Of a stretch of DNA of 64,000 nt, positions 51,677 through 60,511 are shown one piece after another. Under the pieces are notes generated by a model. The model ran no database searches. It was given only the letters and a program-made list of their open reading frames with translations, and was not told where the DNA came from. Every line of letters starts with the position of its first letter. Position 1 is the stretch's first letter. The position numbers were made by a program, and so were the translations under genes. Origin of the DNA: SZUA-430 sp040381215 (lineage in GTDB: Bacteria; Pseudomonadota; Alphaproteobacteria; Micropepsales; Micropepsaceae). The stretch lies in NCBI GenBank assembly GCA_040381215.1, contig JBEIHO010000004.1, positions 19,140 through 83,139 of the forward strand, written 5' to 3'.

Positions 51677-52206
51677 CCGCAGCACCCATCGACATCACCA
51701 TAACGAAACTGCAGATGGCGCAGCGCCCGACGACGATGCGCCCACCCTTGCCGCACGGACACGAGAATGGCCGCAGTGTCCTGCTTCGCGCCCGCAAGCC
51801 GGCCCTGCACTTCTACCGCTATCTCTACGAGACCGTGGGGCGCGCCTATCACTGGGTCGATCGCCGCCGCATGACCGACAAGGCCCTGGCAGCCATCGTC
51901 CAGGACGACGAGGTTCACATCTACGTGCTCTATGTGGATGGCGGCCCGGCAGGGTACTTCGAACTCGATTTTCGCGAGCCACCGGACGCCGAACTGGCCT
52001 ATTTCGGATTGTTCCCCGACCACATCGGCAAGGGCCTGGGGACCTTCCTCCTCGGTGCCGCCATCGACACGGCCTGGTCACGCCCCATCAATCGGTTATG
52101 GGTCCACACCAACACGCTCGATCATCCCCGCGCCCTTCCGAACTATCAGAAGCTGGGCTTTGTTCCCTTCGCGCAGGAAAAATCGACGATCAGACCCTTC
52201 GACTGA
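51673..52206 (+). CDS. GNAT-family N-acetyltransferase
   Basis: The 177-residue protein has the GNAT core. Strand-turn AYFGLFPDHIGKGLGTFLLG contains the Q/R-x-x-G-x-G/A acetyl-CoA loop in a variant form (HIGKGLGT), and LWVHTNTLDHPRALPNYQKL closes with FVPFAQE. It overlaps sseA by 4 bp and so belongs to the cysteine operon; acetylation of cysteine or a derivative is a possible role but not shown. The start was set by the ATGA overlap; an earlier in-frame ATG lies inside sseA. Confidence 0.88.
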   Translation: MTAAPIDITITKLQMAQRPTTMRPPLPHGHENGRSVLLRARKPALHFYRYLYETVGRAYHWVDRRRMTDKALAAIVQDDEVHIYVLYVDGGPAGYFELDFREPPDAELAYFGLFPDHIGKGLGTFLLGAAIDTAWSRPINRLWVHTNTLDHPRALPNYQKLGFVPFAQEKSTIRPFD

Positions 52207-52208
52207 CG

Positions 52209-52622
52209 TCAGTCAGGCGCCTGCTCAAGCCGCGCCGAGGCGAACAAAGGCTGCCCATCAACCAAGGCATACCAGCCGACGGTGATGAAAGCCCGCCACG
52301 GCGCCAGGACGACGACCCCGTCGATGCAGCTTCCCCCGCCTCCATCCCCCAGCCTGCCGCTGGTGATGGTCTCCCGGTAGATCGCATAGCCGTCAGTCGT
52401 GGACCCCAATTGGGTGAGCTCTCCTTTGCAACCCAGTTCAGGATAGGACGTCATGCCGACGTCCCCCTTGAAGGACAGCCGCATGACATAGCTGCGCGGC
52501 TTGGGCTCATCGGTCTGGGTCATCTTCCCGACCCAGTTCCCCGAAAAAAGTACCGGCGAAGTCGCTGACGCGCCCGTCACCGACAAAAGCACCATGGCAA
52601 GACAGGTAACCAGCACACGCAT
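52209..52622 (-). CDS. Small exported hypothetical protein
   Basis: The 137-residue protein has a signal peptide (VLVTCLAMVLLSVTGASATS) and a beta-rich mature part with SGNWVGKMTQTD, RLSFKGDVGMTSYPELGCKG and a second Cys in GGGGSCIDGVVVL. This pattern (short beta barrel-like domain starting G.W.G) is seen in small lipocalin-like or DUF exported proteins, but I do not recognise the family. It stands alone on the minus strand between the cysteine operon and the amino-acid transporter. Confidence 0.65.
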   Translation of the reverse strand: MRVLVTCLAMVLLSVTGASATSPVLFSGNWVGKMTQTDEPKPRSYVMRLSFKGDVGMTSYPELGCKGELTQLGSTTDGYAIYRETITSGRLGDGGGGSCIDGVVVLAPWRAFITVGWYALVDGQPLFASARLEQAPD

Positions 52623-52680
52623 CGGAAATCTCCGCAGATGAATGTATTTGCCGAAAGTCACATGGCGCGCGCTTACGCGC

Positions 52681-53433
52681 CTAGCGCAGGATCTGCCCCA
52701 GGAATTCGCGGGTCCGCGCGCTTTTGGGGTTCGTGAAGAACTCGGACGGCGGCGCAATCTCGACGATCTCGCCGGCATCCATGAACACGATGCGGTCCGC
52801 GACGGTCTTGGCAAATCCCATTTCATGCGTCACCACCAGCATCGTCATGCCCGTTCCCGCGAGCTCGACCATCGTCTCGAGAACTTCCTTGATCATCTCG
52901 GGGTCAAGGGCGCTGGTGGGTTCATCAAACAGCATGATCCGCGGCTGCATGGTCAGCGCGCGGGCAATGGCCACGCGCTGCTGCTGGCCGCCCGAAAGCT
53001 GGCCGGGGAATTTGTGTGCCTGCTCGGGTATGTGGACACGCTCCAGATACTGCATCGCAAGGGATTCGGCCTCCTTGCGAGGCATCCCGCGCACCCACTG
53101 CGGTGCCAGCGTGCAGTTGTCCAGCACGGTCAGGTGCGGGAACAGGTTGAACTGCTGGAACACCATCCCGACATTCGCGCGCACGGCCTGCACGTGCTCC
53201 TCATCACCGGTCAACTCCGCGCCTTCAACCACCACGCGCCCTTCTTCGTGCCGCTCGAGCCCATTGATGCAGCGGATCAGGGTGGACTTGCCTGAGCCTG
53301 AGGGTCCGCAGATGACAACCCGCTCGCCACGGGGAACCGTCAGGCTGACATCGCGCAGCACATGGAATGACTTGAACCACTTGTTCAGGCCCACGATTTC
53401 GACAGCTGTCGCCGCTTGCGTCGTCGCAGTCAT
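52681..53433 (-). CDS. aapP: Amino-acid ABC transporter ATP-binding protein
   Basis: The 250-residue ATPase of a polar amino-acid ABC importer has Walker A GPSGSGKSTLIR, Q-loop VFQQFNLFPHLT, ABC signature LSGGQQQRVAIARAL, Walker B IMLFDEPTSALDPE and the His switch VVTHEMGFAK. It lies last in a four-gene operon, overlapping the upstream permease by 4 bp. The order (binding protein, two large permeases, ATPase) and the sizes of the permeases match AapJQMP, the general L-amino-acid permease of rhizobia. Confidence 0.95.
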   Translation of the reverse strand: MTATTQAATAVEIVGLNKWFKSFHVLRDVSLTVPRGERVVICGPSGSGKSTLIRCINGLERHEEGRVVVEGAELTGDEEHVQAVRANVGMVFQQFNLFPHLTVLDNCTLAPQWVRGMPRKEAESLAMQYLERVHIPEQAHKFPGQLSGGQQQRVAIARALTMQPRIMLFDEPTSALDPEMIKEVLETMVELAGTGMTMLVVTHEMGFAKTVADRIVFMDAGEIVEIAPPSEFFTNPKSARTREFLGQILR

Positions 53434-54524
53434 CGACCGTCTCCTGCTTGCAGTTTCACCTCGAGCGCGCGCGCATAGCGCGACATGCCGAAACAAAGGA
53501 CCCAGAACACAAAACCCAGAAAGACATAGCCCGTCATTGCCGTGTTGGGTGTTGCCCAATCCGCATCGGCATTGCCGGCCTGGATGATGCCCAGAAGATC
53601 CAGGAAGCCGATGATCGAAACAAGCGACGTGTCCTTCATAAGCCCGATGAAGTTCCCCACGATATTCGGCAGGCAAAGCCGCAGCGCCTGCGGCAGGATG
53701 ACAAAGCCCATGGACCGCCAATACCCGAGCCCGAGCGCTGCAGCCGCTTCATATTGCCCCTTGCCGACAGCCTGCAGCCCGCCGCGCACGACCTCGGCCA
53801 TGTAGGCCGACGAGAACAGCGCAACAGCGATGAGCGCACTCAGAAGCTTGTTGATCGTGACCCCGTCAGGCATGAACAAGGGCAGCATGTTTGCGGCCAT
53901 GAACAGGACCGTGATCAACGGCACGCCCCGCCAGAGCTCGATGAACGCGATCGATAATCCGCGCACCACCGGCAACTCGGACCGGCGCCCCAGGGCAAGC
54001 AGGATCCCCAGCGGCAACGAGGCTACGATGCCAGTGAAGGCAACCACCAGCGTGATCATCAGTCCGCCCCAGCGCTCGACAGGAACCGGTGGCAGCCCCA
54101 TGCCTCCCACGAGCAGCACGAAAGCCGCCACGGGAAAGACCGTGAGCATCAGGGTGCCAACCGCGCCCTTCGCCGGAAGCCGGGGCACCATGAGCCAGGC
54201 AATTCCCGCCCCCAGGAGGAGGAACACGATGTCCACCCGCCAACGCTCGGCCTGCTCGTAGAACCCATAGACGATCTGCCCCGATCGCTCGATGATGAAA
54301 GGCCAACAGGCTCCATCCGCGAAGGGGAGGCAGGCGTCGCGGCTTGTGCCCGACCACGCGGCATCCGTGACCGCCCAATTGAAGAAGGGCACCAGCATCT
54401 GATGCAGCAGCACAAGCGTCACAAGCGTGAGAATGCTGTTGAAGACCGACGAGAACAGGTTCTCGCGCGCCCATTGCACGGGTCCGGGCAGTTGGCGCTT
54501 GGGCGGTTTTCTGGATGCTGCCAT
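53430..54524 (-). CDS. aapM: Amino-acid ABC transporter permease (AapM-type)
   Basis: The 364-residue membrane protein is longer than typical HisMQ permeases, as AapM is, because of an N-terminal extension with additional hydrophobic segments. The conserved permease loop appears as FIELWRGVPLITVLFMAANM and AYMAEVVRGGLQAVGKGQYE AAAALGL (written as two pieces). It is coupled to aapP (4-bp overlap) and follows aapQ by 4 bp. It forms a heteromeric channel with the other permease. Confidence 0.92.
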   Translation of the reverse strand: MAASRKPPKRQLPGPVQWARENLFSSVFNSILTLVTLVLLHQMLVPFFNWAVTDAAWSGTSRDACLPFADGACWPFIIERSGQIVYGFYEQAERWRVDIVFLLLGAGIAWLMVPRLPAKGAVGTLMLTVFPVAAFVLLVGGMGLPPVPVERWGGLMITLVVAFTGIVASLPLGILLALGRRSELPVVRGLSIAFIELWRGVPLITVLFMAANMLPLFMPDGVTINKLLSALIAVALFSSAYMAEVVRGGLQAVGKGQYEAAAALGLGYWRSMGFVILPQALRLCLPNIVGNFIGLMKDTSLVSIIGFLDLLGIIQAGNADADWATPNTAMTGYVFLGFVFWVLCFGMSRYARALEVKLQAGDGR

Positions 54525-54528
54525 GGCG

Positions 54529-55695
54529 CTATCGCTCCGTCAGTGCGATGCGGCGATTATAGGCATTCATCGCCGCACTCGTGAGCAGGCTCAACGTCAG
54601 ATAGACCGCCATCGTGATGGCGATGATTTCGACCGCCTGCCCCGTCTGGTTCAGGGTCGTCCCCGCAAAAACCGAGACGAGGTCCGGATAGGCGATCGCC
54701 ACCGCAAGTGAGGAATTCTTGGTCAGGTTCAGGTACTGGCTCGTCAGCGGCGGAATGATCTGCCGCAGCGCTTGAGGAATGATGACGAGCCGCAAGGCCT
54801 GCCCGCGCCGCAGGCCCAGCGCCTGCGAGGCTTCAATCTGCCCCCTGGCAACGCCCTGGATACCCGCCCGCACGATCTCGGCAATGTAGCTGGCCGTATA
54901 GGTCGCAAGCGCAACCACCAGCGCCATCAATTCGGGCAGCACCGTGAAGCCGCCCTCGAAGTCGAACCCGGCAAGTGCCGGAAAGCTGAACTGGACGGGA
55001 AACTGCATCAGCGCAAGCACCGCCAGAGGCGGCACGACACACAGAGCGGCAACATGGCGCCCGACCGGCCCCGTGCGCCCCGTCTCCTCTCGTCTGCGTC
55101 GCTGCAAATGGGAAAAGATCGCCGCAGCAATCAGCCCCCCAGCGAGAGCCAGCACGACGAATTCAAAGCCTTCACCCGTCAAGGGTCTGGGCAGGTAGAG
55201 ACCACGATTGTTCAGGAATATCGCATCCAGCAGCGACCAACTCTCGCGCGGGCCAGGCAGCGCGCGCAGGACCGCGAAGTACCAGAAGAACAGCTGCAGA
55301 AGCAGGGGAATGTTGCGCAGGATCTCCACATAGGCCCTGCACAGTCGGGCAAACAGCCAGTTTGATGACAGCTGCCCGATCCCGACGACAAGCCCCAGCA
55401 CGGTTGCCAGGACGACTCCCAGCGCCGCGACCAGAAGCGTATTCAGGATTCCGACCAGCAGAACCCGCCCATAGGTCGAGGTTTCGTCATAGGAAACCAG
55501 CGTCTGCACGACATCGAACCCAGCCGTGTTGTCGAGAAACCCGAACCCCGACGCGATATTCTGGCGCTCCAGCGCATGCGACGCATTCCACGCCATGCCG
55601 GCAACCACGGCAATGACGATCGCCAGCAGCACGGCTTGATAAAGAACATCGCGCGGCCGCAAGGAACGACCGCGATGCGAGGGGGGCCGGACCAT
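54529..55695 (-). CDS. aapQ: Amino-acid ABC transporter permease (AapQ-type)
   Basis: The 388-residue membrane protein has seven or eight hydrophobic segments, a long periplasmic loop after the first helix (typical of AapQ), and the permease signature IAEIVRAGIQGVARGQIEAS followed by LRRGQALRLVIIPQALRQII. It starts just 3 bp after the aapJ stop and ends 4 bp before aapM. It pairs with AapM in the importer. Confidence 0.92.
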   Translation of the reverse strand: MVRPPSHRGRSLRPRDVLYQAVLLAIVIAVVAGMAWNASHALERQNIASGFGFLDNTAGFDVVQTLVSYDETSTYGRVLLVGILNTLLVAALGVVLATVLGLVVGIGQLSSNWLFARLCRAYVEILRNIPLLLQLFFWYFAVLRALPGPRESWSLLDAIFLNNRGLYLPRPLTGEGFEFVVLALAGGLIAAAIFSHLQRRRREETGRTGPVGRHVAALCVVPPLAVLALMQFPVQFSFPALAGFDFEGGFTVLPELMALVVALATYTASYIAEIVRAGIQGVARGQIEASQALGLRRGQALRLVIIPQALRQIIPPLTSQYLNLTKNSSLAVAIAYPDLVSVFAGTTLNQTGQAVEIIAITMAVYLTLSLLTSAAMNAYNRRIALTER

Positions 55696-55698
55696 GGC

Positions 55699-56727
55699 CT
55701 AGCGGATCGGCGGCGCGTAGAGCACGCCCCCCTTGTTCCACATGGCATTCATGCCGCGCTTGATCTTCAGCTGCGAGCCCTGCCCCAGGTTGCGTTCGAA
55801 GATTTCACCATAGTTGCCAACCTTCCGGATGGCACGCGCAGCCCAGTCCTTGGGCAACCCAAGGCTTTCACCGAAAGCGCCTTCAACGCCGAGCAGGCGC
55901 CTGATCTCGGGATTGGTCGACTTCATCATCTGGTCGACATTCTTCGACGTCACACCAAGCTCCTCGGCATTGATGAGCGCGAACAACGTCCAGCGCACCA
56001 CATCGCCCCAGGGCTGGTCGCCATGGTTGATCGCCGGGCCGAGGGGTTCCTTGGAGATGATCTCGGGCAGGATCACGTGCTCATCGGGCTTCTTGAGCTT
56101 AAGCCGTTCCGCATAGAGCCCCGAGGCATCCGTCGTATAGGCATCGCAGCGGCCATTGTCGTAGGCGCCCAGAACCTCGGCATTCTTCTCGAAGGCGACG
56201 ATCTTGTACTTGAGGTTGTTCGCACGGAAATAGTCGGCAAGGTTCAGCTCTGTCGTCGTTCCCGTGTTCGTGCACACGGTAGCGCCATTGAGCTGCTTGG
56301 CCGACGTCACCTTGAGCGACTTCGGCACCATGAACCCCTGCCCGTCATAATAGGTCGCAGCGATGAACTCGAGCCCCAGCTGCACATCGCGGCTCATGGT
56401 CCAGGTCGTGTTCCGGGACAGGATGTCGAATTCACCCGACTGCAGGGCCGTGAAACGAACCTTCGCCGAGGTGGGCGTAAACCGCACCTTCGAGGGGTCA
56501 TTGAGGATCACCGCGGCCAGGGCCCGGCAGAAATCGACGTCGAAACCCGACCAGTTGCCCTTTGCGTCGGGGCTGGCAAAGCCAGTCAACCCCTCGTTCA
56601 CGCCACAGCGCAGGTAGCCGTTTTTCTTGATGCGCTCGACGGTGGACGACTTGGACGCCACGGCTATGCCTGGCAAGGCGGCACAAAGAACCAGTGCAGC
56701 AGCGATGGACCTCAGGACGGAACGCAT
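55699..56727 (-). CDS. aapJ: Amino-acid ABC transporter substrate-binding protein (AapJ-type)
   Basis: The 342-residue periplasmic binding protein has a signal peptide (SIAAALVLCAALPGIAVAS). The mature part starts GYLRCGVNEGLTGFASPDA and contains the family stretch WSGFDVDFCRALAAVILNDP and LSRNTTWTMSRDVQLGLEF, as in AapJ/BztA proteins of broad L-amino-acid specificity. First gene of the aapJQMP operon; it is divergent from metC with 89 bp between. GAGAGGG upstream supports the ATG at 56727. Confidence 0.95.
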   Translation of the reverse strand: MRSVLRSIAAALVLCAALPGIAVASKSSTVERIKKNGYLRCGVNEGLTGFASPDAKGNWSGFDVDFCRALAAVILNDPSKVRFTPTSAKVRFTALQSGEFDILSRNTTWTMSRDVQLGLEFIAATYYDGQGFMVPKSLKVTSAKQLNGATVCTNTGTTTELNLADYFRANNLKYKIVAFEKNAEVLGAYDNGRCDAYTTDASGLYAERLKLKKPDEHVILPEIISKEPLGPAINHGDQPWGDVVRWTLFALINAEELGVTSKNVDQMMKSTNPEIRRLLGVEGAFGESLGLPKDWAARAIRKVGNYGEIFERNLGQGSQLKIKRGMNAMWNKGGVLYAPPIR

Positions 56728-56816
56728 GGACAACCCTCTCAATCAGCATTGCCGGGCACCCCTCAAATGCGGCACCCTGACATCGTCGGTGACTACATAG
56801 AGGAAATCCGGGCCCC

Positions 56817-57989
56817 ATGTCCAAACCAAGCAATGGCTCCCGGCGACCGGGAACCCGGATCGTAACGGCAGGACGGACCCCATTTTCACAACATGGCGCC
56901 GTAAACCCGCCTGTGTACCATGCCTCGACCATCCTGCACCGGACGGTGGACGCACTGGAGAACGAGACGCAGCCCTACACCTACGGGCGTAACCTGACAC
57001 CCACGATCGAGGCGCTGCAGACGGCCATTTGCGATCTCGAAGGAGGCGATCAAACAGTGCTGTGCCCCTCGGGGCTTCAGGCCTGCACCCTCGCGAGTCT
57101 CAGCGCGGTTTCCGCCGGCGACCACCTTCTCGTGACTGATTCGATTTACGGGCCCACCCGGCGGTTCTGTAACCGGACCCTTGCCCGGTTCGGCGTCACC
57201 ACCACCTTCTTCGATCCCCGTGCTGGCGCCGCCGTCGAGAGACTGTTCCGACCAAACACCAAGGCAATCTTCGTCGAAAGCCCGGGGTCGCTGACCTTCG
57301 AGATCCAGGATATCCCTGCCATCGCTGAGTGCGCCCACGCCAACGACATCGCAGTGATCCTCGACAACACGTGGGCGACACCACTCTTTTTCGACGCCAT
57401 AGGCCACGGCGTCGACTTGTCCGTGATGGCTGCCACCAAGTACGTCGTCGGGCACTCGGACGCGCTCATCGGGACCGTGACCGCCAATGCCCGCTATGCA
57501 AGGCAACTGAAGGACACCCACCACAACCTGGGCATCAGCGTCGGCCCGGACGATGTCTATCTTGCACAACGCGGTTTGCGCACCATGCACGTGCGCCTGC
57601 CGGCGCATGAAGCAGCGGCCTTGCGGATTGCTCGCTGGCTGCAGGCCCGCCCGGAAGTGGCCAGGGTCTTGCACCCCGCCCTCGAGACCGACCCGGGACA
57701 TGAGCTCTGGAAGCGCGACTTCCGCGGATCGAGCGGCCTGTTCGGCATCGAACTGAAGCCCTGTTCGAAGCAGGCTGTTGCCGCCATGCTCGAGGGATAC
57801 GAACTCTTCGGGATGGGCTGGTCGTGGGGTGGGTACGAAAGCCTCGTGGTCACCGCACACCCGATCCGAACGGCTGCCCCCCTGACCCTCCAGGGTCCGC
57901 TTCTGCGCTATCACATCGGCCTCGAGCATACGGATGACCTCATCGCCGACCTTGAAGCCGGCTTCGCACGACTGAACCAGGCCACATGA
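56817..57989 (+). CDS. metC: Cystathionine beta-lyase
   Basis: The 390-residue PLP enzyme of the Cys/Met metabolism family has the pyridoxal lysine K208 in MAATKYVVGHSD. PSGLQACTLASLSAVSAGDH and IFVESPGSLTFEIQDIPAIA lie near the cofactor and YGRNLTPTIEALQTA is a subunit contact. This arrangement and length match MetC, which cleaves cystathionine to homocysteine; cysteine desulfhydrase side activity is usual. It is divergent from the amino-acid transporter and overlaps hisI by 4 bp. Confidence 0.92.
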   Translation: MSKPSNGSRRPGTRIVTAGRTPFSQHGAVNPPVYHASTILHRTVDALENETQPYTYGRNLTPTIEALQTAICDLEGGDQTVLCPSGLQACTLASLSAVSAGDHLLVTDSIYGPTRRFCNRTLARFGVTTTFFDPRAGAAVERLFRPNTKAIFVESPGSLTFEIQDIPAIAECAHANDIAVILDNTWATPLFFDAIGHGVDLSVMAATKYVVGHSDALIGTVTANARYARQLKDTHHNLGISVGPDDVYLAQRGLRTMHVRLPAHEAAALRIARWLQARPEVARVLHPALETDPGHELWKRDFRGSSGLFGIELKPCSKQAVAAMLEGYELFGMGWSWGGYESLVVTAHPIRTAAPLTLQGPLLRYHIGLEHTDDLIADLEAGFARLNQAT

Positions 57990-58330
57990 CGCAAACGCTG
58001 CAACCCGACGATCTCGTCGCACGTGTGAAATTCGACACGAACGGCCTCGTGCCTGCCGTTGCGCAGGACGCTGAAACAGGCGCCGTGCTGATGGTGGCCT
58101 GGATGAATGAGCAGGCCCTGCGCCTGACCATGGCAAGCCGCAAGGTCACGTACTGGTCACGCTCGCGCCGCGAGCTGTGGCGCAAGGGCGAAACATCGGG
58201 CCACATCCAGCACCTGCAGGAACTCTGGATCGATTGTGACGGGGATACGATCCTGCTCAAGGTCAGCCAGAGCGGACCGGCCTGCCACACCGGCGCGGCC
58301 ACATGCTTCTTCCAGAAGGCGGAAATCTAG
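57986..58330 (+). CDS. hisI: Phosphoribosyl-AMP cyclohydrolase
   Basis: The 114-residue enzyme of histidine biosynthesis opens the purine ring of phosphoribosyl-AMP. Metal ligands are in VTYWSRSRRELWRKGETSGH, then IDCDGDTILLKV (Asp-x-Asp-x-Asp motif) and CHTGAATCFF. It is the single-domain HisI form without HisE. It starts by a 4-bp overlap with metC, away from other his genes. Why it is coupled to metC is not clear. Confidence 0.95.
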   Translation: MTQTLQPDDLVARVKFDTNGLVPAVAQDAETGAVLMVAWMNEQALRLTMASRKVTYWSRSRRELWRKGETSGHIQHLQELWIDCDGDTILLKVSQSGPACHTGAATCFFQKAEI

Positions 58331-58349
58331 ACGACGTTCGACAGGCATC

Positions 58350-58739
58350 GTGAGGAATTCGAGGCACGCCTCCAGCGACAAGGACGCCCTCGTCCTTCGC
58401 AAATCCCATGGACAGGCCTATCTCGACATCGGCGGTGGCAAGGCCGACATCACGGCGGCCCGGTTCTCAGGTGACATGTCGTTCATGGACCCTGCCGTAG
58501 CTGTCAATCTTGTCCATGACGTCAAGCCCGGCGAGCAGCCGGAAAACGATGACAGCCTGCTTGCGCACGTATCCGCCGGCACAACAGCCTGCGAACTGGC
58601 AGCCCCGTGCATGGCCCACATGGTCATCGATCCCGACCAGACGCGTGATTTCCTGTCGAGCATGCTTGAAGTTCTCTCCCGTCGCATGACAAATGGCGGA
58701 GGTGAACACCGCCTGGCAGGCTGGCCGCCCGCCTTCTGA
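58350..58739 (+). CDS. Hypothetical protein
   Basis: I do not recognise this 129-residue soluble protein. It contains AYLDIGGGKADITAARF, a DMSFMDPAVAVNLVHDV stretch, and two Cys (TTACELAAPCMAHMV), followed by a helix (RDFLSSMLEVLSRRM). It starts with GTG 19 bp after hisI and precedes a biotinyl/lipoyl carrier gene by 32 bp, so it probably belongs to the metC-hisI operon. Codon use fits the genome. Confidence 0.55.
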   Translation: MRNSRHASSDKDALVLRKSHGQAYLDIGGGKADITAARFSGDMSFMDPAVAVNLVHDVKPGEQPENDDSLLAHVSAGTTACELAAPCMAHMVIDPDQTRDFLSSMLEVLSRRMTNGGGEHRLAGWPPAF

Positions 58740-58771
58740 CAGGACCCGCAACAGGATTGAGGCAAGCAAAC

Positions 58772-58993
58772 ATGGCCCGCGCAACCGTCAGGACTGAGAT
58801 CACCGGCAAGGTCTGGAAGGTCGTCGCAACCCCGGGCCAGAAACTGGGCGAAGACGAAGCCATCGTCATCCTCGAAAGCATGAAGATGGAAATCCCGGTT
58901 TCAGCCCCTGTGAATTGCACCCTGCTCGAGATCATCGTTGCCGAGGGCGACGCGGTGACCGAGGGCGACATCATCGCCCACATCGAGACCTGA
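58772..58993 (+). CDS. Stand-alone biotinyl/lipoyl carrier protein
   Basis: The 73-residue protein is only a biotinyl/lipoyl domain. The modified lysine lies in the ESMKMEIPV turn, with the G..V..GQKLGEDE upstream and a second half ending EGDAVTEGDIIAHIET. MKM surrounds the biotinylated lysine in biotin carboxyl carriers. The usual BCCP has an extra Pro/Ala-rich N-terminus, absent here, and no carboxylase or transcarboxylase gene is near. It may partner an enzyme encoded elsewhere. Confidence 0.9.
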   Translation: MARATVRTEITGKVWKVVATPGQKLGEDEAIVILESMKMEIPVSAPVNCTLLEIIVAEGDAVTEGDIIAHIET

Positions 58994-58998
58994 CGTCG

Positions 58999-59211
58999 CT
59001 AGTGCATGAAGTCATCGTTGTCTGCCGGACCTCCACGATCGAGGTCCGGAAACGCAAGGATGCAGATGCCGACCACCACGCCGATCAGCGCGCCCACGAT
59101 CCCCGCCTCGTAAGGCTTGTCGGCAGCCGAGGCAAACAGGGCGCCACACAGGACCGCCGGCATCGCGAGCGTATTCAGGAAACGCCAACCACTCATCCGA
59201 CGCCGCGCCAT
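58999..59211 (-). CDS. Small two-helix membrane protein
   Basis: The 70-residue protein has two hydrophobic segments (FLNTLAMPAVLCGALFAS and AGIVGALIGVVVGICILAFP) flanked by a basic N-terminus (MARRRMSGWR) and an acidic C-terminus. No family is recognised. It begins 1 bp after the stop of the aldonolactone-oxidase-like gene on the same strand, so it is probably in that operon. Confidence 0.55.
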   Translation of the reverse strand: MARRRMSGWRFLNTLAMPAVLCGALFASAADKPYEAGIVGALIGVVVGICILAFPDLDRGGPADNDDFMH

Positions 59212-59212
59212 C

Positions 59213-60511
59213 TCAGCCTCCCATTACGTCCCTGAGATAAGGGTTCAGGAACTTTGAGGCAGGATCAAGGCGCGCTCGCAGCGCCTGGAACCGGTCCCAC
59301 ATCGGGTAAAGAGCCGCCAGCTGCGCCGCGCGCAGCGTGTGCAGCTTGCCCCAGTGCGGGCGCCCGCCATACTTCCAGAACACCGGCTCGACGGCATCGA
59401 ACAGGGGCTTGTAATCCTGCCTGTTGTACTGATGGACGGATATGGTCGCCGCGTCGCGCTTGTAGAAAGGCGACAACCAGATCTCATCCGCCTTCACGAA
59501 ACGGAACTCGATCGGGAAGACGCCGCCGATGTTCCGGCTGCGGATCACCTCGGCGACCTCGCGGATGCAGTCGACCCCGTTGGCTGCCGGCACCGCGTAT
59601 TCCATCTCGTTGAACAGAACCGTCCGCGGGCTTGGAAAGATCTCGTGGCTCCAGCGCGCACGCGTGCTTGCGCCCATCGCCCCGCGCGTGAAGAATCTCT
59701 GCAAGGGGCCGGACAGGCCGGGCAGCATCCGGGCCACCTGGCACCCGGTCTCGAAAACGCGTTGATCCCAGCTCCCACGGTCGCCGCGCGCCTGCATCGC
59801 CGCGCTGTCGATCGGATCTCGGACCGGATCATCGGTCTCATCCAGCGTCTTGGCGACAACGGCATCCGCCATCGGAAACCAGAAGAACTCGAAATGCCTG
59901 TGGTCGTCGCGCAGCTGCGCGATCTGCCGCCAGCAATCCTGCGCCGGCATCACCCAGTTGCGCTCCTTCAGACGATAGGCCGGGCGAACATTGAGGGTGA
60001 TTTCACTGAGCACGCCAAGCGTTCCAAGCGAAACGCGGCCCGCCTCCCAGACCTCGGCATTCTCCCCGGGATGACAGTCAAGGACGTCGCCCCCCGCCGT
60101 CACGAGGCGGAAGCCTGCGACTTCCGAGGAAAGGCTGCCAAGCGACGGCCCCGTTCCATGCGTCCCCGTGGACACCGCGCCGGCGATAGCCTGCCGGTCG
60201 ATATCTCCCTGGTTCTTCAAGCCAACGCCCGCATCGAACAGCGGGCGCCCCAGCGAATGGATCTTCGATCCGGCCCGGACAGTCGCGCGGTTTGCCCCGC
60301 GGTCCACGCCGACAACACCCTGCATGCGATCCAGCGATATCAGCGTGCCTTCAGTCTGGCAGAGCGGGGGGAACGAATGCCCCGAACCCACGACGCGAAC
60401 CGGGCCCGAGGCCGCTCGCACGCCAGCGGCGAGCTCGGCCTCGCTGGCCGGCTCCACCATCGACGATGGCGTGGCCCGGACCCAGCCGGACCAGTTCGAC
60501 CACGACCTCAT
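59213..60511 (-). CDS. FAD-linked D-arabinono-1,4-lactone oxidase-like protein
   Basis: The 432-residue flavoprotein has an N-terminal PCMH FAD domain with VVGSGHSFPPLCQTEGTLIS, RDGQ-like MQGVVGVDRGANRATVRAG, and GTHGTG, plus an ALO C-terminal domain ending PHWGKLHTLRAAQL. Such oxidases oxidise aldonolactones or sugar-alcohol derivatives with O2; relatives include alditol oxidase and L-gulono-lactone oxidase. It overlaps the Sel1 protein gene by 4 bp upstream. Substrate unknown. Confidence 0.9.
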   Translation of the reverse strand: MRSWSNWSGWVRATPSSMVEPASEAELAAGVRAASGPVRVVGSGHSFPPLCQTEGTLISLDRMQGVVGVDRGANRATVRAGSKIHSLGRPLFDAGVGLKNQGDIDRQAIAGAVSTGTHGTGPSLGSLSSEVAGFRLVTAGGDVLDCHPGENAEVWEAGRVSLGTLGVLSEITLNVRPAYRLKERNWVMPAQDCWRQIAQLRDDHRHFEFFWFPMADAVVAKTLDETDDPVRDPIDSAAMQARGDRGSWDQRVFETGCQVARMLPGLSGPLQRFFTRGAMGASTRARWSHEIFPSPRTVLFNEMEYAVPAANGVDCIREVAEVIRSRNIGGVFPIEFRFVKADEIWLSPFYKRDAATISVHQYNRQDYKPLFDAVEPVFWKYGGRPHWGKLHTLRAAQLAALYPMWDRFQALRARLDPASKFLNPYLRDVMGG

